From Ptychodera flava (lineage: Eukaryota; Hemichordata; Enteropneusta; Ptychoderidae), in contig NC_091938.1 in the NCBI RefSeq assembly GCF_041260155.1, positions 16,131,219-16,195,218 of the forward strand: DNA of 64,000 nucleotides. The letters are read 5' to 3'. The notes beneath the pieces were generated by a model, which made no database searches, had not been told where the DNA came from, and worked only from the letters and a program-made list of their open reading frames with translations. Positions 1 through 13,205 of this stretch are shown here, piece by piece. A program made the position numbers and the translations under genes. Within the stretch, counting starts at the first letter, position 1; each line of letters starts with the position of its first letter.

Positions 1-2311
1 GAGGGGTCACCACTGTGCCATGCCGCAATGTGTTGCATCCAATCAGTCACTGATGATGTATGAGACACTTCAATGTAGACCTGTTTACTAACCATTGTGT
101 TCTGTGCAGGTATATGGTTTCCAGCCCACCAACTACTAACAGGAAATATATAGTGTATGAAGTATAGAGTAGCACTGTACCTGAGCCCCCAAGGCTATTG
201 TCTCAACTGGTTGTTTTATTTCACATCAGATTCTTGACATACTTCAGTCTCTATATTCTGATTAGGAAAAGCTGAACGATAGCTACATTCCAAAATAGTA
301 AATTATAATACCTATACTACATTTCACCCTTTGGGCGCCAAAGTCAACTTTTGTCACCTTTCGAAAATATGCTTCAGTCAGTTTTTTCAGATTTTTGTCA
401 AAATTTTGATAAAAAACTGTTGCCCATGAAATGTGATGTCCATTTGGTCCAAAATTATCAAAGAATTACAGAAAAATTCATAAAAATTGGTAAAAATGTT
501 TCACTAAAATTTTGGTGCGAACAATTACAGCACTCAAAGGGTTTTACCTTTTCACTGATGTGGTTTGTCCCAATTCTATCGTTCTCTATGGTAAATTTGG
601 ACTTCTATACATTAAAACGGGGTGAATGGATTATTTAGGATGTTAAGGCCTCACCTAATATTTGTCACTGAACTGGTACTGCGATAAGGATTTTTTTTGT
701 TCATTGTTTTTTTGTCCTCAGTATTTTTTGTTTCACTATCTCAAAAGATTAAACTTACATGTACTGACATGGCAACAACAGAACAGGAATGTTTGAAATC
801 TTCAACAGCAGAAGTAATTCTTACAGTCATGCACAACAAGACAGCAATAACAAGTTCACTATTCAGAATTGTCAAGTGTATAGAGATGATCCTACAAATG
901 TTGGCATTTTCTGTCATAGGTACATGTAGCACACCGTGATTTTTTTCACATTTTCATTTAAAGTGTACAGAAAGAAAGAAGAAAGAGAAAGATTGATGTG
1001 GCTTTTCTAGATTGAGATGCACAAGGATGAGGAACAAAATTTCTCAAATAGGTTCCTGAACAGTCAACAAAGAGTAATTCTCTGGCAAATTTGAATTTGA
1101 TCACATTTGTTCACTTTTATATTTAACGCAAGTCTCCCCTCATACTTGAGATATTACAGAGCCAGTCAATTAATTTTGCATATTTGAAAATGATGGAAAA
1201 ATTCCAGTGATAACACCCCCCACCCCCCAAAAAATGGAGTTTGTAAATTGGATGTGGTAAGAGCAGAAACTTCTTTGAAGTATGAATTCAATTTTATTGA
1301 CCTCTGCATTTTGTTGATGCACAAGAAAGGGTTAGTGACCTGTAAAAAGTTTGAGGTAGAAGACATGATAGTGAAAAGAATCTTGAATATTGATGCAGAG
1401 TGGATGACAATGATGCTATCAAGGTCTAAGGAATCAGGCTTTCCTGCTGTTGTCTATGTTGCATACTGGGGGTAGGTACTTTACCAGAGAGCTGCATTCC
1501 CTTGGGGAGTGAAATTCACGCCAGGTACTCAATACACCCATCAGTATTACAAATAGATAGGTCATGCTGTGATTCGCTTGTTGTACCTGCTTTGAAACCT
1601 GGGCTAATGCGTTGTCGTTGTTTGAAGCTCTTTGTTCTGGGTATTGATCGGAGTGGAAGTTCCGTCATTAAAAAAAGATATAACACTCCAATTCACAGTA
1701 CGCAGCATTTTAATGGCACTTAAGATTCTTCTGAATGTTGCAGCGTAAATATTTTAGAGTTCAGCAGACAATGCTCGTGCTGAACTATTTGAGTTTATGA
1801 CAAGGAATATTCATGTACAATTTAACATCAACACACTCTCTTTAAAACCGAGTACCTGACAACGTCGATATTTTCCATTTTCTCCCCATTTCTCATAAAA
1901 ATGTACGATCTACGCGTGATCATTGTGAATGGTATTGTAACACTGTTGCAGCATTCGTCTACGACTGTAAAGTGCTTATTCATGAGTACGAGTCTGTTTT
2001 GTGTTGCGTCTTAAGTTGCAAATTTTCAAATATATTGCATGGCTGTTTTGTCCATTGTGTTATATATCAGTAAGCACTGTTGATGTCAAATGTTAGTCTG
2101 TCTACAGTCTTTCATTCAAAAGATTGAAAAAGGTTTAATGGAGATTTTCATGCTTGGTAGAAAGCAATGTAATTAAGAATAGTCTGGTCTGAATCATTAG
2201 TTTACAATTGCCAATTAAAAGTGGAAAAGGCCAGATCTGTATTGCCCTAGGATTAGAAGTGACGAATCAGAGTGGCCAATAAACCTACTTCTTTTTTCTT
2301 TTGAAAGGCAG
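1..2311. other. Intergenic / 5' flank of the LRRD1-like gene
   Basis: I see no convincing coding exon here. Positions about 319-549 match, in inverse orientation, the TTAA-flanked repeat at 43838-44061 (both run between ACCCTTTG-type and CACTCAAAGGGT-type ends). A pyrimidine-rich tract followed by AG at 2310-2311 could be the 3' splice site of a 5' untranslated exon starting at 2312, which would place the LRRD1 promoter further upstream. Short open frames here lack recognisable domains. Confidence 0.5.
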
Positions 2312-2359
2312 TGGTTGTGTTGAAATGTAGAAAAGTCTCCACATCAAAGCGGCCACACA

Positions 2360-5300
2360 ATGAGTAATTCCACCTTACAAGCCATACCTACCATCGAGAT
2401 AGAAGCTGCATCGGACATCGAACTGCCACAGAACGATGCCGAGGAGGAGGAGGAGAGAGTAGAAACGCCAGAACGGGAGGAGGCGGCGGAAGTAGCGGAG
2501 GAGGTTGTCCATGGTGAAGATTGCGATCACGGTAAAGAGACTGATGAAGTGAAAGAAGTTGTCGAGGACAACAGTGGCAGGGTGGAACAGGAACCTGCGG
2601 AAGATGGCCAGGAAAACAAGAGTATTAAGAGCACGGTGTCCAGTAGCACTCAATATGACCCCAGCATGGTTCAGGCTCATCCCCCCAAAATAGATATAGA
2701 TAACGCAATGCATATCAAAGAGGTAGCTAACTGTAACGCTCAGGAGGTAGTGATCGAGAAGGACGAGGCAGAGTTTCATGTAGAGATGGTTAAAAGCGCC
2801 AGCGGTAAATTTTGTGTGAATCTCAGTGAGCAGGGACTCAGCGAAATTCCGCCCAGGGTATTTGACTTTCCCGAGCTGCAGTGCTTGTTCCTCAGTAACA
2901 ATCAGATCACTGAGGTCCCGCCCGAGATCGGCAGGTTGCGAAACCTCGAGGTCTTGATGATGCAGAATAATAATGTTAGTAGCGTCGCCGCAGAAATTGG
3001 AGAGTTGGGAAAATTGCAGGTGTTAGAATTGAGTTGTAATGAGATTCCGTCCCTGCCTGCCGAGATCGGTAACCTCAAATCACTGCGGCAGCTTTACTTG
3101 AATGATAATCAAATTGAATCGGTGCCGAAGGAAATCGGCAATTTATCGGAACTGACAGCTCTGGGTCTTAGCGAAAACTTTTTAGAAACGCTGCCGCGTG
3201 AAGTGGCCACTTTGAAGAAGTTGACAAACTTAGGTATGAATAATAATAACTTGAGGTTCATTCCAAAACCACTGTGCTCCTTGGAACAGCTGACAAAGCT
3301 GGGCTTGTCGGGTAATAATTTACAAACGCTTCCGGCCAAAATCGAAAACTGGATTGAACTGTTGGAGTTGCACCTCAGCGACAACCAGTTCGAATATTTG
3401 CCAATACAGCTGTACTGGCTGCCAAATTTGGAAGAACTGAACCTGTCCAACAACAAGATCAAAGAAATATCACCAGAAATCGTAAAACTCGGCAATCTTC
3501 GAATTCTTGGCCTAAACAGTAATGCGCTAGAATCTCTACCAGAGGAAATTGCACGGCTACACAAGCTAGAATTGCTAGGGGTCGACGGCAATAACCTTCG
3601 TGAATTGCCGCAGTACTTGTCAAACTTAACCGGAATCAAAGAACTGTATCTGAGCAACAACCGTTTAGAACAGCTTCCCGAAGACGTCTGTTTATTGTCA
3701 GAGGTTGAAATTCTCTCCCTGGCTGGCAACAAACTGAGCAGCCTACCAGTGGAGCTCACCAACATGCGGCATATAAAACACATGGCCATTAATGAAAATC
3801 ACTTAGATCACTTCCCCTCAGCATATGCTCACTGGCCGAGGCAGAATTCCTCACAGCTAATAATAATTACATCATAGAGCTACCGTTAGAAATTGAAAAC
3901 ATGTTAGCGCTACAGCATCTAACCCTGAGCGATAACCGAATAGAGCAATTTCCGAAGGGGATTTGCAAGCTGCCCTCGCTAGACATTCTAGATTTGAGTG
4001 GGAATCTTATGCAGACCATACCTCCTGAAGTTAATGAACTCGAAGATTTATCCAGTTTAATTTTAGATAGGAATAAGTTTGAAGAGTTTCCCGCAGAGCT
4101 GTGTACCATGAAGGGTTTAGAAAAGCTATCGTTGGAGAGTAATCCTTTGAAAATCATGATAGATGAGCTATACCTGATGAGGACTCTAGTCGAGCTTAAC
4201 ATATCAAACACACAGTTCGATGAGTTCCCTGTAGAAGTGTGCCTGATACCTAATATAGCTAATCTACAGTACGATCAGTCGGCGGGCAAGAAAATGGATG
4301 TTCTGCCCGAGAACATCGCCGAGATGGTTAATCTGAAAGAACTCAATGTTGACAACAATTGTCTGACCACGCTACCTGTCGTCATCGGCAGACTTAACGA
4401 GCTCCAGAAACTGTCGGCTGCAAACAATCAGATCACGCACCTTCCAGAGAGCCTGTGCGCCCTGCAGAATTTAACGGCCCTGTACTTGGACAACAACCAG
4501 CTGGCAAAATTACCGACCCACTTTGATAACCTGATCAACATGGAGGATCTGCGTCTTGAAGAAAACCCACTGCTCCATCCACCAACCGACATCTGTGACG
4601 GTGGAATACTCCAACCAATCGCATTCTTCCTGCAAAGATCTCAAGAAAGAGAAGGTAAGATTTTTAAATAAATTATTAGCACCAAAGACTCTGTTTCAAG
4701 TTTAGCGATTTGTTTCATCAGACGAGACATTAACTTTTATTTTATTGCCAAACTATAACAACTGTTACTTTTGTGTCTTTCGCTATCAAATATCTTTTTC
4801 AACTTTAAAAGAGGGTAACATTTTTATGGTCAATGCCTTAAGAAACTTGCAAGTCTTCATAAATGAATTTATGGCTTGGTAGTTTTTCACTGAATCTTAT
4901 TGTGAGAGATACCGTATTTGTACCGATTGTCATCATCAGTCTGTTTGAAATTTTTCAGTAACTTTTTTGTACAAAGACTAAGAAAAACAACCCCTTCATA
5001 CTGTATACAGTGTAATACAATGTACATCTCAAAACTATAGCTGTGATTTTTATTTTTTAAACATTTTCATCTCCTTAAATGCAAGTGAATGCATTACATT
5101 ATCAATAGATTCTATTGTTTCACTTGCAAATTAGTTAATTTGCATATCAAAGTAAAAATCTTTCAAATACCGAAACAGTCAAATCAATGATTTTACAGTA
5201 GGACTGCATGACCCACATGTGAGAAATTTGAACTAAGAATTGTGGTAAGTTTGAGTGTGTAAACCCTTTCAGTGTTCTCTACAGCTTGGAAAATCTGAGG

Positions 5301-8300
5301 GTGATCAATTTACATAACAATGCATAATTTGCATATTCATTTGTTGTTGAAATATATTCTATTGTTTGATTATTAACATAGGAATAGGTTGGTGAAGAAA
5401 AAATCACCTTGTAGAGAACTCTACCTTTAGCCTCCAGACTTTGGTACAAGCCAATTATTTTTAGAAGGGTGGGTGGACATGTAAACAGGATATGGGGGTG
5501 CAAGGGTTAATGCCTAAAAGTTAATCTCACAATCGTTTCAAGGTATACATACACATTTTTTATCAAGTGACTAAATAATTTATGTTTCTGGCTGCTCTCA
5601 AATATCAAATTGTCTGTAACAAAATTGAGTGCATACATGGAAATATTGTAGAGACATTTAAATAAGATACTTTTTTTAGGCATTCTTGAAATAACTCTTG
5701 CGTGAAAAAAATGTGACAAAAATACAGATACTGTACAATGAACGGTTGTTACTTTTTTATTTCAACTTTCAAGACATAAAATTTTGGTGATATTAAAAAA
5801 TGTAATTGAATACAAGATATAAATGATGTGTAACAAACATTTACACATGCACCATGCGTTGAAAAATCTTCTCATTAAAAAAAATTAATATATAAAAAAA
5901 TTAGAGAGCTTTATGGAAAACATACAAATATTGAGAGATGTGAATTTTTATTTTGATCATCATGAACGATTCTTATATTCTGTGCCATGACAAACATGTA
6001 ACATTCTGACAAAATATGATAAATGTAACACTAATACCCTTTAAAAGTTACAAAATGTCACAAATATTGGGAAATTTGAGTCGTGAAGGAGAAATTAAGT
6101 ACAACATAAAAACCTGTTCCTACATAAACCATATATGCAATGCTGGTACCATTAACTTCCAGGGTCATGAACCTCCTATACATTTTACTTGGTGAGATAT
6201 TGGCAAACTGTTATCCGCTATTAGCCCCCTCTCTTCAAATGCCAATTTAATCATGTTTACTGGACTGTGTGACATTAATAGCGTGAAAAGAAAGAGTCTC
6301 AGGGGACTGTCGTTACATGGAGAGTAATTTGCTGAATGGACTGCTCGCCTTTTTAAAGCCGACTAGTGATAAAAAAAGATCTCTGTGCCGCTGTGATATT
6401 ATCTCTGAAGAGCCGGTATTGAATTGAGAAAATATTCATTATTATGTTACGGTTGCTTTGCACACCATTAGGGTACATGGGAGTTTCTGATGATGTAGTG
6501 TCGGTGGGTTCTTTCTACTGCATGAGGAAGGAAGAATAAATTAGAATTTGCATGTATTAGTATGACTCAGCTTGTCAGTGTGAAGAATAGATACTTGTTA
6601 CAGTGTGCCTAGCCTGAAGGTTATCAAAGCCACCTGTCTCACTTCATTACCTACGCTTGCAGCTACATGTATGAAGCTGGTGCAGTCACCAAAGTGATTT
6701 AAGAAGGGCAAATGAAACTTTCCTGGTTTATTTTAATGATTGTCTTGACATTAATAATTGACGATAGAATGGCATTAGTGGATTTGTGAACAAGCTGAAA
6801 CCAATCAAAACATATAGAAAACTTCTTTTGAGAGACTGAAGCAAAAAATTATAAAAGCCGGTGAAAATTTACATAAATTTAAATTTATAAATGTATTCAT
6901 ATCTAACTACCCGTATTTGTATTTTACAGTATACATTACTCTGAACGAAATAATCAAACAGGTTTCTAAAATGTTGTTTGCCAATTTGCACCAGTATTAG
7001 TATAGTTAAAGAGAAAATTTAAAAACAAGAAAATCCAGTTGTTTAGAATTCAGGGGCATTGACATCATACAGTAAAGCTACACAAGATATCATACCATAA
7101 ATATTCAAGTGTCAGGGTTCCATAATTCAAGTGTCAGTAAAAGCCAGGTGCTAAGTGAACAATTACTGTCATAGATATGTGGAGGAGCTGTGCTGTTATG
7201 GGGCACCCAGAGTCTGACATCACTGCTATAAACAAAAACTTTTGTTGAACTTTTTGTCTCCTGACAAGATCACAAAGTACCCTTTTGTTGTGGGCACTCC
7301 CGGGTACACCCCTGGTACACAAGTAGGCTTGACCGACAGAGTATTGTCTAGGGTCAGGTTGCCATGGTGGTGGTAATCAGTGTCAAAGGTCATCGGTAGC
7401 TATGTGTATTGCGGGGACTGTTTGTGAAGCTGTTGAACAACACTAATTGCAGTGGTTTTGGAAAAAAGGCAAAAATAGTGACAATAAAAGGCAAGTCAAA
7501 AGTGCAGAAGTACACACCCAATGGCTTATTCAATTTCATTGACGTGATGACTCCACTGTATATCACGCCACATAAATAAAGAGATTCTCATAACCTTTCG
7601 CTTCAGAAAATAGGGCATATCGACAGGTTGGGAACTTGCCAGGTTTATTTCAGAGACCTCGAAGACCTGTGGAAAAAGAAAAAAAAATTTCTAAATACCA
7701 GATAAATAATACATGTATGTTTCATACAACAATTGATTTTAAATATTGGTGGAATTTTGGAACTTCTTTCACAAGAGGGAGAAAAGCAAAATTTGAGAAA
7801 ATTATATCACTTTTGCAGGACTTCACTTGTTACATGTAGAAACTCATCTGGAGTCTTTACTACGGTACAAGGAAGTTTGAAATTATGTCGGTAAGGTTAG
7901 CAGAGGCATACATCTCTCTTGTCTGGCCTTACCTGACTAGAAATTAATATACCAGTAATTCCAATTTTATTTATAAGAGAATCAGACCAAAAAATCGTTG
8001 AGTAAGTTGAGAAAACATATTTTGAAAATTTAGAATTCACGTTGACATGACGATGCCTGAAAATTCAGGTGCTGATACTGTTGAAAATAAAAGGGAAGAA
8101 TGGTTGAAAAAATATCACATATTGTAAGATTTCATTTGTTAATATGATTTATCCACTCAAGAAATTGAAATCAGTAACATCTGTGAATCTGTGAGCGGTG
8201 TTGCTGGGTTTTTATACCAGGTGTGTTATTTGTTAATATTTATAACAAACACATGTTGTGGAATGTGCCGATGTACATCTGTTGCCATGGTGACTTCTAG

Positions 8301-11300
8301 AGAGATTAATATATCAATATACACATAAATGTACAAGATACATTGTTTATTGCAGAGTGTTTAAAGTTCAAAACCTTTGTGATAATTTAACGTAAAGATG
8401 TGAGAAATACAACTCATTTCTTTATTAGATTTTGACGACACTTTCAGGAAATCGTTCCTCGTTCTTCAGTGAATAATATTGTACCTTTGACATTATTTTG
8501 TTCATGTTTCTTCCACATGAGTGTTTTGGTTGCTTCTTTACCTGACAAGGGTATGCACAGCTGGTTGTCAAATATTGACCGCACAGCACAAACCTTGTTC
8601 TCGGCCATGCAATGTGTACACTCCTTCAATGACATAATTTTCTGTTACGGTATGTACATGTACGAAGCCATATGATGAAAAGTCCACAACGAATTATCAT
8701 GTATTGAGGAGAGTTGCATGTACGACAGAGCATGATTCAGTGTATTGACGTCAACAGAAAAAAATTAATCACGTCTTCCTTGTAACAAGATGTAATCAAA
8801 GCGATATCAACAGGAGGACATGAAACAATTTTTTTGATCTATGAGCCTTTAGATTTCGTCAACCACCACCAGATAATTCATCTTTCACATGTATTGTATG
8901 GTAATGGAAATTTATTGAACGCATGTTGTTGCAATTGTCCCTGAGAAATTTAGCACAGCAGAGAACTCTTTATTAGCATGACAGCTAGGCTCAATAAATT
9001 CAGTTTGTGAATCTGTTCCCTATGGATCATCTTGTGAGAAATTACACTTTTACAACAATGGTTTGGCCCAAAACTCATTGTTTTCAATGGTGTGGGTGGA
9101 TCTGTAAACAGGGAACTGGGGTCGAAAAAGTCCAATATTTTGATAAAGAAACTCTTAAAAATTACATGTTGATGGCTTTTTCAGCCTAAATTCCATCACA
9201 AGAACACGTATATAAATCTATTATGATCCTCACATTTTATGATTTCTTACAAAGCTCTAGATCAAAGAAAAATTGAATGTTTATACCATCAACATATGAA
9301 GAGACATATCTAGAATTTACATCTTTGCATATTAACTGTGATTTTTTTCAATCATGATTATCCTGTTGCAGAAATATGGAGAAGACTTCCTACTAGTAGA
9401 TGTAATTGCATGTACATATTGTCTGTGTAGTACTTTTTATAGTTTGATAATATAGTGACATTACTATTTTAACATATCTACACAAACCTCATTGGTACAA
9501 GTGTGTTTATTATAAATTAAAAAGATGAGTGATGAATGTAATCTAATTTAGTAGCCCTGGAGGAGTCACACAGAATATCAGAATGTGTCTCCACTTTATT
9601 GCAAAATGTTCATCATGTTATGTGGATGCACCATGGTAACTGTTGTAAATTGTTTTAAGGTAGAGCATGCCTCTGGGACAGATATTCTGACCCTTGACCT
9701 TTCACAATATTTTTTTGGTCTACCACTTGCATGACTTGTTAGGGCTTATTTTGAAACTCATGGAATAACTTACGTTCTTACTGATTAATTTTTGTTGAAA
9801 TCCACAAATTAAAATCACCCATAGAGTTGACGCATGGATGACGGCCATTTTGAATTTCAAATATTGGTAATTATATGGTACTTTATTTCCATTGTACTAC
9901 CATTTGCATGGTGACCCTCGATTTTTATTCTTCATTTTGAAAGAGAATGGTTGAAAGTGTTGTTGAGGAAAGTTTGAGCAAAAGTCTTGATTGCAAGGCA
10001 CATATTACCTAAACTGTAGACATTGGAAATGTACTAGTATATACTAAGCTTTTGCAGTTGTGATACACACACATAGCTGAGTAAAATGCTAGCCGTCTAA
10101 GTGATGAAAGCTTTTTCATTATAGTTAAATCAGGTGTGCTCTGATTTAAAGGACACATAATTTATGATTTACAACGAAATTGGTGAGCGTAAAAAGAAAA
10201 TCCAGCTGAGATCTAATCTATGGCTTCAGGCACCTGCAAACTTTCAAGTTAAACATTGGGTATCCTTGAAATCGGATACAAGTTACCTCTATCTGCTGAT
10301 TACTGCCGGGGGGCTCAGCTCAAACGTGATTTCAGAAATTGACTTAGCCAATATGATGGCCACTGTGGCCCATCTGCTCCTTGGTTGGGAGACTGAATCA
10401 TTGCAGTCTGAGAATGGATGCAGAAATTAATGGCGCCGGGAGCTATGTATAACCTGTGTGTCAATTTTCAAACTTGTGACTCTGAAAAGCTGATATTTGC
10501 TGTACTTACTGTAATGTAACTGGAAATGTCTCCGTTTAAAATTTGGTGTCACTTTCCATGATTTGGTTTTTCATTTCTGTCGTGAGGTTTGATCAAATAT
10601 TAAACCGTCTCACCTTACTGACAGAGTCATATAATTTACAATATCAATTATTATTAAATGGGATATGGCTCTTTAATTCACATACCCCTTCCTGTGAAAA
10701 AAAATCAGTTGATGGCCAAAAGCAATTACTATTTTACAGTTGACTCACTGCTGTTTTAGAACTGAGGAAATCCATCAGAATAGAATGGACAATAATTTAT
10801 CAGATTCTAGCGTTCTACAGTACCTTTGATTTTTTTTAACTTTGACATTTCAAACGGGAAACCTTCAAAGTGGACACTGCCATTTTTAGTCATCCTGACT
10901 TTATTAAAAATATTGCAATGCCACATACGACGTGCTAGGAAGATACTTGTTCCAAAATGGAATTGAAACAATTGTCAAAATGTGTTGAATACACCTCAGC
11001 ATGGATATGACTATGTTTGTGCTAAGACGTGCTTTCAAAAATTCATTGTCCCAAAGTGTGATTTTGACCTTTTGAGTAATTGTTTTTGAACAGGAACTTC
11101 ATTCTCTACTTGTAAAAACAGAAATTACATGCACATGTATGCACTAAACAAATGCTAGCTTTTAGATTTTTGGCCTGGTATACTTGTCTCTGAACCAACA
11201 TTTATGTCATTCATGATTTTACAAAAAATGTTGAGGCTGTCGTACGTCTTGTCTGAATTATGTAAATATTATAACAAAACCGATTGTGAAAAATTTTACT

Positions 11301-13205
11301 CATTTGGTAATATGAATACCAAAGAGAAATTGGAACATGAATATGAAGAGATTCATTTTTTTTCTGCATAATGGTCAGTAAGAATTGTTCTTTTTATTCA
11401 TTCATTTCCATAGTTACATGTAGTTCTTGATTTTGAAGGGGAATCACTTCTGCTTCCTTGGGAGGGCAGCTCGAAAAGTTTAAGTCTCTCTTTACCACAG
11501 TTTGTGAACCTTCACAAATTGGCAATTCTTGTCGGATGTTGCCATTTTCCTATTTGCTATTTGCATCAAGTTCAGAAAAAGGATTGACTTTGAAATTGTT
11601 TGCATTACTTTTAAAATACCAAGTGGAAATGCTCCAAATTATTTTAGTGAATATTGATTGACTGCACACTGTGCGATCATTCCAGTTGTATGAACCTACA
11701 TACTAATCTATTAGAAACAGTTTACTACAATGACAAGGTATATACATTTTATGTACATCACGTCTCTATGAAATGCTGTGCAATCGTGTACAGGTGGCTT
11801 CATCATTGGAAGATTTCAAAATTGAGATAAAAACTCATCTTTTTAAGTCATTTTATTCTTCAATTACTTACATGTAAAGTGCAGATATCATTACCGTCTT
11901 GTAATCAGTGTAATTTATTTTTATGTTCTTGTTTGAAGATGCTTTTTATTAAAACTGCACATCGAGATTATTTTTAACTTTACTGTTAGGCACTGTATCA
12001 AAAATAATGATTCTGATACAAGGAAATCAACCAGAAACCCATTCAAATAAAAAAATGATTTTATTCTTCATGCTCTGCAAGAAAGAATCAATCTCTTGAA
12101 AGAATCATGCAGTAGCTCTGATCAATATATAATAAGTTTACAATTGCGAGCAGATGCCACACCTACCTGATAAATACAGTTCATGTCTCTGTGGATATCA
12201 TAAAATCCACAAATGACATTTTAAAGTGCGCATGTGCATGCTTAACACAGGTGAAAAACCTATCAGGAATTTTAATGTTGAAAAAAATTATTTGATACTT
12301 AAAAAATTCTTTACATCCCTACTGATTTTGTATGGGGAGTTTGGGCAATTGACTGAGTTTCTACTCATTGGTGTTCATATGATGCGGAACTTTTTTTTTC
12401 TCACCGTAAATGTGAATTTATTTTTGTGCAAAATACATCTGTGCATTATCTTACTGGAGAGACTCCTGTATCAAAATTTACATAAGATTAGCACAATGGG
12501 AGACGTAGCAGTTGAAATTCAGTTGTACATGTACATGCTTAAAATCGCATTTCTGATACATTGTCCTTGAACCTGTCTGTTGATAGAATAAACAGGTAAA
12601 TTTATTTCTCTGCTTGTACATGTTTGTACATGACATTTGGAAATGAATGTTTGACCAATCACTGTGAAATCCAGAAGGCATATCAAGGTACATGACAAGA
12701 CTTGACTATTAATGAGTTTAATATAGCCAGCAACGGTGAAAGCTTATTCCCTCCGATTTACAATGTGAAAATTATCGCTGCCACTTTTTCAAAAATATCA
12801 CGGTGACAATTAATGTGTCAGAATTAATCTCATACTTTCAAAAATATAGGTCTTGCGAAAGCCATTCTATCAAAATTGTTATTGGAGACTCTCTTTCTTC
12901 TTGTATTTTACAGAGGCACTGTTGATGAAGATGTTTGGTTGCGTGTCGGTTAATCTGATCGAAAGGGAGCTACCGCACTTGATGCGGGCGCTGCATTTCA
13001 ACAATGAACACATCAGGTCCGTACAGCGGCAGTTCCGGGACAACCCAAGGAGATGATATTTAACGCGTTATTAATGTGGCGCTCTGTGAAAGGGAAGGCG
13101 GCCAATGGCGACGAGCTTATGAGGTATCTTCATCTCATCGGCATGCCGGCCTTGTCTCGAAAGCTGCATGCGATGAAAGTGTACTCCCTAGCACACCGTC
13201 TCTAA
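2360..13205 (+). CDS. LRRD1: LRRD1-like leucine-rich repeat and death domain protein, with two apparent frameshifts
   Basis: Coding exons are 2360-4654 and 12914-13205, joined in phase (GAA G | AG GCA) by GTAAGA and TTTTACAG splice sites. An in-frame stop at 2321 supports the ATG at 2360. The product has an acidic N-terminus (Glu-rich, residues ~22-90), about 25 LRRs of ~23 residues (LxxLxLxxNxL type, residues ~150-745), and a C-terminal death domain (~770-862) ending in a helix containing KLHAMKVYSLAHRL. The LRR-plus-death-domain order and the ~862 aa length once the frame is kept match metazoan LRRD1, an intracellular protein of poorly known function, presumably a protein-interaction scaffold. 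The frame breaks at the CCCC run 3814-3817 and the CCC run 13044-13046. In each case one missing C explains the shift, and homology continues on both sides. Either the assembly has base errors or the allele is inactivated; the intact repeats on both sides favour error. Confidence 0.86.
9657..10013 (+). repeat. Dispersed ~355-bp TIR repeat, family B, copy 1
   Basis: This stretch aligns along its length with 44537-44892 and, inverted, with 54672-55025 and 57172-57928. Its termini resemble AAGGTAGAATGTGCCTC and its inverse. Shared internal blocks include GGCCATTTTGAATTTC and AGAGAATGGTTGAAAG. It has no coding capacity and is likely a non-autonomous DNA transposon. Other copies suggest a TTAA target. 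Confidence 0.75.
11790..11880 (+). mobile_element. Remnant of a non-LTR retrotransposon ORF2 C-terminus
   Basis: A short plus-strand frame reads VASSLEDFKIEIKTHLFKSF. It matches the typical last residues of L2/CR1-like reverse transcriptase ORFs (a SLxxFKxxLKTHLF pattern). No upstream reverse transcriptase could be followed, so this is a truncated 3' end. The boundaries are approximate and the element class is uncertain. Confidence 0.5.

Larger units (their letters stand above)
4655..12913 (+). other. Large intron of the LRRD1-like gene
   Basis: This 8.3 kb GT-AG intron separates the LRR exon from the death-domain exon. It is AT-rich and contains no exon I can recognise. It holds a short TTAA-type repeat end near 5440-5510, another copy of that family near 9042-9126, a copy of the ~350-bp repeat at 9657-10013, and a retrotransposon 3' coding remnant at about 11790-11880. 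Confidence 0.7.

Noticed and set aside
3109..3789. 226-codon antisense open frame across the LRR exon
   Set aside because: It is a shadow of the repeated LRR codons on the plus strand and has no domain of its own. The same holds for 2375-2779 and 3867-4211 on the minus strand.
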